From Cinnamomum chago (taxonomy: Eukaryota > Streptophyta > Magnoliopsida > Laurales > Lauraceae), in the NCBI GenBank assembly GCA_038049695.1, contig CP142452.1, positions 72,483,501 through 72,547,500 of the forward strand: a stretch of 64,000 bases of DNA, written 5' to 3'. Below the pieces are notes generated by a model, which saw only the letters and a program-made list of their open reading frames with translations, was not told the DNA's origin and searched no databases. This document shows, piece by piece, positions 51,401-63,400 of the stretch. Both the position numbers and the translations under genes were made by a program. Numbering within the stretch: the first letter of the stretch is position 1; the number at the start of each line of letters is the position of its first letter.

Positions 51401-54400
51401 CATGGCAACTGAAATAATAGTTGTCATTTTACATAGTTTTGAGTTATATGAAGCATTCTACAGTAAGTTTTAAATATCAAACACTATGCAATGATTATTT
51501 ATAACACATTATTAGGTGAAAATCACAAAACATTAAAAAAAAAAAGGAAAAAAAAAAAAAAAAAAAAAACCTAACACATGCTTTTATAATGTTTAAGGTT
51601 TAAAAAAAAAAAAAAAGACTAGGGCCACCAATCATTACTACTCCGGCTATTGGAAAAAAAATGGTCAAAATACTTTGGCAAACCATATAATTCGCAATAA
51701 AGGGCAGAGCCCTTCCTCAGTACACACGTTAGTGGGCTTCTGGTCCTTTAGTTTAGTACAGGTCTATCTCTTGAATATTTCCCCTTCCTATTGGCAATTA
51801 GAGGCTACAAGGTATCTTAACGCAAAGAATCAAAGATTTCAATCTAGTTGGGCTGAAAATAATTCATCACATTTATCTCCAGTGGAGAAGGCATAAGAAG
51901 AAATAAAGAATATACAGACCTTTTGTAGAGTTACTGAACTGTCCAGCTCAATAAGAACTCCAGGACCACAGACAAGACAATCATTGTCCCTGACAAACTC
52001 AGTCACCTTAGTGTGAAGGCCTTCTTGGCCATTATACCTACAAAAGATGTGAATTCATCAGAAGATATTGCTACAAAATAAATATTATTTGAAATGTTAT
52101 TTGATTTAAAAATTTGGAATATCAACTCCAAGCAGAAAAGTGAATGTGTCCCTCATTACACTGCTTTTAAATCTACATGATATATGTTCTGCTTTCTAAT
52201 TCAGTAGTGTTTTCTAATTCAGTATTGTTTGGTACTCAATTTGCATATTTCAAATGTCAGCAAAATAAAACTTCTACGATTGTAGGAGCTCAATAATGTA
52301 GCAGGCTATACTATTTCTTTTTTCCCCAAATGATACTATAACAAGGTTTTTTGCCAAAGGAGTGTGTGTTTTGGCTTTATTTTTCATCTCTTGTATCACG
52401 TGGATGTGAGGAGATTGAGAAGGCTCTTTAGGGTGAGTTTGGTGATTTTTCAGCATTGTTCCTTCACCGTTAGAATTCTGGATTTTTTTTCTTTACTACA
52501 TATTGGTGTACTGGCTGGATATTTTCTGGTTTTGCTTACTTGGGCCCTAGGCAGTCCGATTGTGTCAAATCGGGACTGCGTCAGTTTCCTTTTTGAACGG
52601 TAACCATGGATGAAAATAGCGGCCGCTATGCTATATCGGGCGTAGCGGTGAAGACAATGCATTTAGTGGCGTGCATCCGTAGCGGCCACTACGGGGCGCT
52701 ACACCCGCTACGGGGCCGCTACGGAGTGAGACAGATTTGTATTTTCCAAAAAAAATTAAAATGTATAAGAAGACTTATTTCTTTCTTGTTCTTTCCAAAT
52801 AACATTTCTACTCAGCTCTTCTACCCTTTTATGTTTAAAAGAACACCAAAAAGCACATGATCTTGCCAAATTACAGTCAATACAGAGAGTTCTTTTCTAG
52901 GTACACCATACTAGACACCCCTTTTGGTAGAGGTATTCTTTTCTCTACGTACTCTTAAATCTTAAGTCTTGACTTCATGATAGTTTTTTTTTTATGAGTC
53001 TTTCATTAGTTTCTAAGTTAGCATAACTAAGCAACATGAATACATGTGAAAAAAAAATTTACATTACTATTATTTCTATTTATACAGCGATACATGATCT
53101 CATACAATGAGGGGACCGCTACGCCCCCTTATCTTAATTACTTTTGCAAAAAAAAATACATTTTCTTTCATTTTCCAATATTCTAGATTTTCTACAAAAT
53201 TTTCAGATTTTTTTGACGATTTTTTCAAATCACGCCGCTACGTAGCGTTTTGATGACGGGACGCTACCGCTATTTTCATCCTTGACGGTAACTGTTTGCT
53301 ATATTCAAATCTGAAATGGTAACTGTTTCCCATATGCAAAATACAGATAAACATATAATACAAGGATCATAAGCCCAAAAAGGGCATTATAGAGCAAATA
53401 GCTTAAATAGATAAAATCACTAACTAGTGTTATAAGTGTAATCCCACACAGCGCTTTCCAAAAAAACCACAAATCTGATTTTGGAACACCAGTATACTCT
53501 TTTACAAAGATGGCCCACAAAATAACCATAATAACAAAAGTTCACGACTTAATGCCTAATGGCAAAACCACCTGCATATCCAACTTATTCTGAAAGTACC
53601 GTTACCACCACAACCAAAGAACAGTAAGAGAGAAACTCCATAAAATAGTGCCCCGGAAAAATGGAACCAATTCTTCGAGTCCCCAACATCGAAGTGCCTG
53701 CCTAGCTAATATACTCAACCAAAACAAATCTGTACCTAGAATTAAACCCATAGGTGAACAAAAATATGCTGCCTCTCAATAAGGTTCGTCTACTTTACGT
53801 AACAATGCCCAGAAACAGGCTGGTAATGATTAAGTTATCCCCATGGTCCTCTGAGAACAGAGTAAAGATCTATCTCCTTGCTCATACTCCACAATAGTGA
53901 ACTGAAGCTCACACGAGTATTATTCTTTTGCCAAACCAGTATCACCATATGTTCGTTTCTAAACATAGACCCTTATTCCATCTTCTGCATGGCGTCTATT
54001 ATATTCGTTCCAAATAACAAAAAGAAGAAGAAGAATCATTATCATCAAAGCCTTGTCCCAACTATATTGGGATCAACTACATCAATTTTGCTTTTCCATT
54101 CCATTATATCATCGGCCAAAACATCAAATAAGTTGCACTTCTTAATATCTATCCTTAAGGGGCTGTTTAGGGGCTTTACTAATGGAGTTGAGTGAAGTAA
54201 AGATTATTTTGAAGAAAGCATAAAATATAAGTGGGTTATGATGGTATTTTGGTTTTACTTGTTAGTTATGGAATCTTTTCGACTTTTTGCATAGAAAAGT
54301 GGAGTTTTTTTGTCTTTTAGTGGAGAAAGGAGGTTGTTTTTTTACTTTTTTTTTTTTAAATATGGCGGGAAATTTGAATTAAAATGCTTTTGATGTGACT

Positions 54401-57400
54401 TTTTTTTTTTTAAATGAGGGCTTTGCTTTACTTGACTCTATTAGTAGAGTTGCCAAACACGCCCTATCACTTCCATCCCATATCCTCTTCAACCTACGCC
54501 TTTTCCTTAAGGGGCCACCAACCTACATAGAAGAGCCTTTCCTTACCTGCACTGTTGTTGGTTTGCATTGGACATTTCCAAACCATCTCAAAACGAGTCT
54601 CTTAATTTATTACCTATTGATGCTACCCCTAAATGCCCCTGAATGCACCCATTTCTGATACTATCATTCCTAGTTTTACCATACATCCATCTCAATATTC
54701 TCATATCTACTACACCCATTTTTTGCATATGTTGTTTCTTGAACAGCCAACATTCTACTTCATTGGTCTAACTAGTCTAAGCAATGCCTTGTAAAAAATT
54801 TCCTTCAATCTTTGTTGGTATGCCCCAATCACAAAGCACTCCAGAAGCAAGTCTCCACTTCAACAATCCAACTCATTTGAATAGCCAACATATTGCTTCA
54901 TAGGTCTAACTAGTCTAAGCAATGCCTTGTAAAAAACTTCCTCCAATCCTTGTTGGTATGTCCTGATAACAAAGCATTTCAGAAGCAAGTCTCCACTTCA
55001 ACAATCCAGCTCTTATCCTATGTTCAACATCCACAATATTTCCATCTTTACCAAGTATAGAGCCAGGTATGGGATGGAATCACTTTATGGTATCTCTTAA
55101 GCTTCAATTCTCACAGGAGTTTCATCTCTTGCACATCCTCATTAAAGTTTCAATTCATATATTCTGTCTTAGCACGACTTACTATAAAGCCTAGGAACAT
55201 AAAGCCTCTCACCATCTCTCAAGTTTCACATTCACACCATCTATTAATTCATCCACTAACATAATCTCATCAACAAATAGCATACACCAAGGTACATCTT
55301 TTTTAATATAAGCAGTTAACTCATCCACAATTAGGACAAAAAGATAGTGTTTAAAGCTAGCCCCTGATGCCAATCTATGGCCACTGGCTCCACGGGTAGT
55401 TCTCGCACTAGTTACCATTCCCCCATTCATGTCTTTAATAATATCAATATAACATCTTGGATACTACTTTTATATAAAATCCACTAAACCAAATCTCTAG
55501 GTACCATGTCGTAGGCTTTCTCTAGATTGATGAAGACCATATGAATATTTTTTTCTCCTCTTGGTATTTTTTCATTAACTGTTTAAGTGAGGAGATACCT
55601 TCATATAACTGTCAAACCAGCAAGAGAGGAAGAGATAAAAGCAGGAAAGAAGAGACAAGAGCCTTTGTGAATTCGATGATCCTTTAGAGGGTCTCGATCT
55701 TTCATTATATAGATTAAAGTTGCTATATGTGTTACAAGAATTAAGGCAATTAGCTAAATTACAGTAATCTTATGCTAGTCAGATCTCCTAATAAGGCAGT
55801 AAATCAATTACATAGCTGTACAAACGAGGCTTGTTTTGACCCACAAGTTGGGCTTTTTCTGCCATGGGTTGTGACCCACTGACCCATTGGACCATGACCC
55901 ACAGACCCATTTGACACCCCCCCTCAAATTGATGCGGGCGAGTCAACGAGCATCAATTTGCCAACTAAGAACTGGTGCCGTGGCCGAGGAAGTCCCTTGG
56001 TAAAAATATCAGCAATTTGAAGACTAGTAGGAACATGAGGAAGAGTGATGGCTTCACGCACAAATGCATCACGTATGTAATGACAAGTCACTTCAATGTG
56101 TTTTGTGCATTCATGGAAAACAGGATTTTCAGTAATCCGTATGGCACTGGTATTGTCAGCATAGAGAGGTGTGGGTCCAGATTGTGGAAATCCAAGCTCA
56201 GAAAGTAGACCCCGAAGCCAGACAATTTCAGAAGTGGCGGCCGACATCGCACGATATTCGGCTTCTGTGGATGATTTGGAGACTTTATCTTGTTTCTTAC
56301 ACTTCCAAGAGATTAACGAGTCCCCTAAGAACATGCACCAGCCCGTGGTAGACCGTCGACTATCGGGGCAACCAGCCCAGTCAGAATCTGAATAGGCAAT
56401 GAGAGAAGTCGAATTGCCGACAGGAAAGAAAAGTCCACGAGATGGGGTATGGAGAACATGGCGAAGAATGCGGCGCACAGCAACGAGGTGGAGATGGCGT
56501 GGTTGTGTCATGAACTGACTAACCAGATTCACCGCATATGAGATATCAGGCCGAGTGATAGTCAAATAGATCAAGCTACTGACCAAACGGCGATACATTG
56601 TGGCATCAGGAAGAAGATCACCCGTATCGTGTGCAAGTTGAAGATTGGCCTCAACAAGAGTATCTACAGGAGTAGAGTTTTGAAGACCAGCCGTCTCAAT
56701 GAGATCCATAGCATACTTGTGCTGATCAAGGATAAGACCTTTCGCGGACTGATGAACCTCAAGACCTAAAAAGTATGTGAGAGGCCCTAAGTCTTTCATA
56801 TGAAAAGATTCATGTAAGGAAGCTTGGAGATGAGTGATCATGCCAGAATCGGTTCCAGATATGATGATATCATCCACGTACACCAAGAGGACAGTAATCC
56901 CAATTGAAGAGCGATGCAGGAACATAGAAGGATCCGAGGCACTTTGAGAGAATTGGAGACGAATGAGAGCATCCCGAAATTTCTCAAACCAAGCGCGCGG
57001 AGCTTGCTTAAGACCATATAGAGAGCGTCGTAAGCGCGCACAGTCACCTGCCGAGACACCCGTAACTCCTTGAGGAAGCCGCATATAGACTTCTTCCTTG
57101 AGATCTCCATGAAGGAAAGCATTCTTGACATCAAATTGATAAAGAGGCCATGAGTGAGAAGCCGCAATTGCAAGAACAGTCCGGATTGTTGTCATTTTTG
57201 CAACTGGAGCAAATGTTTCTTCATAGTCGATGCCATATTCCTGTCGGTTGCCCAATGCGACTAACCGTGCTTTATAACGATCCAACGAGCCATCGGCCTT
57301 AAGTTTGATAGAGAAAACCCATTTGCAGCCGATAGGTCTTGCAGAGGAGGGACAGGGAACAATATCCCAAGTATGATTCTGCTGCAGTGCATCTAATTCT

Positions 57401-60400
57401 TCGTGCATAGCCTTTCGCCAACAGTCATGCTTAACCGTCTGTAAGTAAGAAGTAGGAATAGAAATGGAAGAAAGGATAGCAAGCAAGGATGTGTGAGTGA
57501 ACCCATATTTGTCTGGAGGCTTAGAGACACGAGTAGAGCGTCGAAGTGGAGGTGGAGACGCAGCATCTGATGATGAACCAGGGGCAAGATCCTGTGCCGG
57601 CGAGGGATCCGGAGGGGGAGGCAATTGTGGAACATCTCTGGGACGACGACGTTCATAAACAAGAAGTGGAGAAGAGATGGAGTCAGAAAAAGCTGGTAGA
57701 TGAGAAAAAGAAGGTAAATCCGAGGCATGTGTAGAAAAAAACCGTTGATTTTCAAAAAATGTGACATTTCTAGAAATTCGAATGCGGTTGATCACAGGAT
57801 CATAGCATATATACCCCTTCTGGTGAGATGCGTAGCCAAGGAACGCACATTTGGCTGACTGAGCAGTTAATTTGGTACGTTCAGTAGGAGGAAGATGAAC
57901 AAAACACACACATCCAAAGATGCGCATGTGGGTATAAGTAGGATCCTTATGAAAAAGACGAAAGTATGGTGTGTGATTTTGGAGGCGAGAGGATGGTAAG
58001 CGATTGATTAAGTGAACCGCAGTGGCTAAAGCTTCAGGCCAAAATCTCGCGGGAACTGATGATTCTAAGAGAAGAGACCGAACAGTATCGAGAAGATGTC
58101 TGTTTTTTCGTTCTGCAACTCCGTTCTGTTGAGGGGTATAAGGGCACGATCGCTGCGATAAAATCCCATGTTGTTGCAAAAAAGTTTGAAATTGATGGGA
58201 CATATATTCCCCTCCAGAATCAGATCGGAGAATTTTTATGTGAGCAGAAAACTGATTTTCAACATACGCCATAAATTTTTGAAAAGCATCAAAGACTTCA
58301 GATTTAGAGTGCAAGAAATATACCCATGTGAATCTACTATGATCATCAATAAAGGTGACAAAATATTTGAAATGTGTGTGAGAGATTACAGGAGTAATCC
58401 CCCAGACGTCACTATGAATAATGTCAAAGCAATTAGAAGCCATAGTAGAGTTTGAGGGAAAGGGAAGAACTTTGCTTTTTCCAAGTTTGCAAACAGAACA
58501 CTCATCAGAAATACGACTAAAAGAAATTGCATTTTTATTAAGACTACCAGTGTTTAACATCAAAGATAACAGTTTTGAATGAGGATGGCCTAATCTTTTA
58601 TGCCAGAGCCTCCAAATATCTTGAGGAGAGAAACATGAAAAAGCAGAAATCTGTTTATTCTGAGAGAAAGGCATAACAAGAGGAAACAGGCGTCCACACT
58701 TAGGCCCCTTCGCGATCACCGTCCCCGACACTGGATCCTGCACAACACAACCAGAGCGAGAAAAGGAAACATTACAATTATCATCAACAAGTTGTCCAAC
58801 AGACAGAAGATTTGTGGTGAGGTGAGGAGATAGAAAGACATTTGTGAGAGGTAATGAATGAATGATATCACCAGTGGCTGTAATAGGAAGCTTTTGACCA
58901 TCAGCAGTATGAACTTGCAAATTGCCATTGTATGGTTGCAGGTTAGTAAGATGAGTGGGGGAGGAGGTCATGTGATTGGAAGCTCCAGAATCAAGAAACC
59001 ATATGGTGGAAGAGGATTTGTGGTTACCTGAAATGCCAAGTGCAGAAAAGGCATTTATGATCATTTGTTGAATAAGCTCAGGGGTGACCTGAGGAGCAGT
59101 ATTGGAGGCAGTAGGTGGTGAAGGCATGACCGGTGTTGAAGGACTATCACTGGAAGTAGTAGCATCGGCAGCGTTGACATGATATGCCCGTGGAGTGCGA
59201 TTCTGTGGTCGCCTTCTGCAATCACTAATAACATGACCATTTGATTTGCAGTAATTACAAAACTTGGTCTTACACTGTGAAGCATAGTGTCCATAACTCT
59301 TACAGCCAAAACATTGGATTTTGCTAAGATCCCTTGCAGGGTTTTGTCCTTTAGCAGTAGATGCAGGACCTTGGGAGACACCCGGGTTGTAACTGGCAAT
59401 GGCAGGATATGCGACACTAGAAGAGGTTCCTGAGAACTGTTGCTTCAAAGCATGCTGAGTAAGTTGACTTTGTTCCTCTCGCAAGAGTTCATGAAGGCAC
59501 TCATTCAGGGATGGAGATGGAACTCTGCTCATCAGATTAGAACGAATGATCTCATATTCAGATCTCAATTTCATGAGAAACTGATCTCTATGAGAAGTTG
59601 TCTGTAATTGTTGTATTTCAGAAAGGGCTGCCTCAGAGACATTTAAGTACTTGATTTCATCATATTCTACCCATAGATTAAGAAAACCCGTATAATAGTC
59701 CTTGATGGAAGAGGTGCCTTGGGAATATTGAGCAATCTCCAGTTCAAGTTGGTATTGTCGGGCAGAATTCCCTTGGTGATACACTTGTTTCAGATATTCC
59801 CACATCTCCTTGGATGTCTTGTACGGTTTGAGGTTCAGGATATATTGTGGTTCCACAGAACCAAGAATCCATGTTTTGATCTTTGCATCCTTGGTATTCC
59901 AAGAAAGTATTTTTTTCTCATCCTCCTTAGGTCGTGGATCCCATCCTGCAACGAGTCCCCACATTTCCTTTCCTTCAAGATATACTTGAAGTTGATAGGA
60001 CCAGGAAGTATAATTTTTTCCATTAAATTTGATCAATGTGATTTCAGATTTATCCATGTCAATAATTGATTAAGGACAGATCCTTTAAGACAGCACTCAG
60101 TAGCAATAGTATAAGAGATCAGATGAAGTAATCAAGCAGAACCAGAACACAGAGTGCAAAATACTGCACAAAAACAGTCCAGGCGACCCAAAATTTTACA
60201 GAGAAATCCTTACGTGGGGCCCACAGACAGATCTGAATGATAATCAGATCAGTAGCTAGAGACTAGGATTCAATTTCCTTTCCAGCAGTCCAAGTTTTAT
60301 CCAAATCCGATCAAAATCAAAGATTTTGTGTGGCTGTGATGAAATCTATTTAAAGAAAGTGAATAATCACAAGAGGAAGCAAAACGCCTACCTCTGCTCT

Positions 60401-63400
60401 CTGAGAATTGCTGAAAAAATCTCCAAAATAACCAGGAGAGATGGACGACCAAGGCTGAGGTGAGATTTGTGGATTGTGAGAAGATCGCAGGTGGGCCACC
60501 AGTTGATCAAATGAGGAAACAGAGACGAATTGCCTTCGATGAGCACAGATCCTTGATCTGTGTGGAAAAACTCCTTAACCAATGTTCACAAATACCAGAG
60601 GAAGCAGGCGACCAGATTGGTTGCACTGTTCTGGCTTGATAATGCTTATCTAGGGTGGGCCACTTCTGATCACACCTTGATCTGACGAATTCCAAAGCTT
60701 GGAAAATGAAGAGAAGATACCCAGAGAGTCTCTCAGAGACTATGACAACTTCCAATGCTTGGAAGATGGAGAAGATTTACTCAGACACCTATGGCTCTGA
60801 TACCATGTCAAACCAGCAAGATAGGAAGAGATAAAAGCAGGAAAGAAGAGACAAGAGCCTTTGTGAATTCGATGATCCTTTAGAGGGTCTCGATCTTTCA
60901 TTATATAGATTAAAGTTGCTATATGTGTTACAAGAATTAAGGCAATTAGCTAAATTACAGTAATCTTATGCTAGTCAGATCTCCTAATAAGGCAGTAAAT
61001 CAATTACATAGCTGTACAAACGAGGCTTGTTTTGACCCACAAGTTGGGCTTTTTCTGCCATGGGTTGTGACCCACTGACCCATTGGACCATGACCCACAG
61101 ACCCATTTGACAATAACCTCTTAGGACACTCCATTCTAAATAATGTCTACCATTAAACTTCATAGTAGTTATCTGCAAAGACCAGAAAGAAACCCGCCCC
61201 GACCAACAAAAATAAAAGGGTGCACGCAAAGCCCCAACAAAAAAATAACAAGAGAACAAAAAAAAACCAAAACCCTCTACTAAGGGAATCAAACTTAACA
61301 ACATTTTCTGTAATTGGAAATGCAGGAAGCTTACTTCTCAAAACCGCCTACCATTGTATGAAGCTCATAATATATTGAGAGATTGTCAAGCAGGTAATGC
61401 AATCTCACAGAAGTGAGGGACTTTGTTGAAATAAGTCAGCTGATCAATAAAGCAGAGACACAGTGCAATAGCACATTGCCAAAGGTGTTGTGGCACAAAA
61501 CTAAGTAAATTTCAATATGCTTTGTTCATTCACGGAAGATTTCCTTTTTTTTTTTTTGAATAATACTCACGGAAGACTTCATTCTATACAATCTAGTCAG
61601 CACTTATATAATCACAATAGAGGGGTTGCATAATCAGCAGAGACACCCACATCAGCAAGCAACCTCCTGAGCCATTGGTTTGGTGTGTGTATGTAGAGGC
61701 ATTGTTTTGTGTGGGTAGTGGTTGGAGATGTGGTGGTGAGGCTATGAACTTAGAGCATTTCACTAAACATTTCATTCATAATGCTATTTATATATGGAAA
61801 CAGTATTAGACTATCCATCACTGTCTGTCAGAAGGAAAAAAGAACGCACGTAAGATAATTGGTCATTGTTTGGCTACATGCTGTTGCAATTTTCAAGGCT
61901 TCCAGTGCACATGCAGCTGATACAATGGCATTTGTAGAAGCAATGGCTGGAATGATATTTTTGACAACACCCTGCAAAAAAGCAGAGGTTTTTTTTCAAA
62001 GGTGCATAGGAGGAGGCAAGGAGCCCAATATGTGATATGAGAATAGGGGGGAAAAAAACAACTTTTAGAGGTTGCAAGAGCTTTTCTCTTTACCATGCAT
62101 ATTCTCAAGTGTATTAGTCTGAACCAGCATTGACTAAATCTTACATAATTGGTCGATTACCTTCTTGAGTGTTAAAAAGGTAAAACTGCACTCAAAGTTC
62201 TTTTTGAAGTGCTATATTTCAAAATTGAATTTCAATGAACCATGGTCTGATAGCTTTATTTAGAAATCTAAGCTGTGAAGTCTAGCAGAAAAGTCCATGC
62301 TTGATAGGATTAGTGTACCTGAGTTAAGGAATAGGTAACCCCAGAAATGCCGAAAAGCTCAGCTCTCTTAACAGCCTGTGTAGGATGTACATAAACGTCA
62401 GTATGAGGGAAAGGAAAACTAATAAAAATAATATTCTTAATAGAAAACTCTCAACAACTGCTTTTGTATGAACCTCTGCATGAACCCACTGCATATGCTC
62501 CGGATCATCTGGATCAAAAGGTTTTCCACTATGTACCTGCCAGATAGAACACCAATAAGAAATATAACAATAACTAGTTCGAAGGAATCTCTAAAAACAG
62601 AACGAGAAAATCGGGTGCTTACCTCACCCCACTTAATTAAGTGGGCATATTCAATGCAATGAGCAGCAGTTCTAGGGGTTTCCGCAAGAGTGCATAAAGG
62701 GTATTTCACTTGTGGTGGGAAAAGCCATATGGTACACTCAAAGCAAGGTGTCAACCCTGGCAGAATAACCCTAGCATGGCCCTTGAAACCTTCAGTTCCA
62801 CCATCTACCATGGGTTTAATACTTGCTTCCAACGCATTGTCATCAGCATCATACTCTAGGTTGAGAGAGAGAGAGAGAGAGAGGAAAAAGAAATTAAGTG
62901 CACCACATAACTATGAGGTGGAGACTAAAAAACCTACTATTAAAAACAGAAAAAACAATAATTATATATAAATGGATAAATATCTTGAAGCGGACGTATT
63001 ATATGATCCTCAGTCAAAGGAGATTTTAGCATCCTTGCCCTGATTTTTACAAGTGGGCCAAATAGTTTGGTGAAATAAAGCACAAATGTGATGACTACAT
63101 TTTGAATGAACCAACTAAAGAAGTCCCGCTTTTTAGGCTCTGGTAAATACTTAACTCATGCACCCACACACACTACAAAAGTTCCTAACCAACAAAACAA
63201 CAACCGGGAATCAATCCCAAGCGTCCCTGAGGAAAGGATGCCTTACTACCGATCCATCAGGAGGTTGGCAACTACAGAAGTCCATTAAAGAGACAAAACA
63301 GTTAGAATAGGTAGAAAAACATATCCATGTGATAAAAGTGGTCGCAACAACCAAATAGACTGGGCCCCAAGTGCTTGATAGGTAAAAAGATGGTCTGTGG

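Noticed and set aside
55975-59417. Open frames on the plus strand and in other minus frames across the Copia element
   Set aside because: Shadows of the long gag-pol frame.
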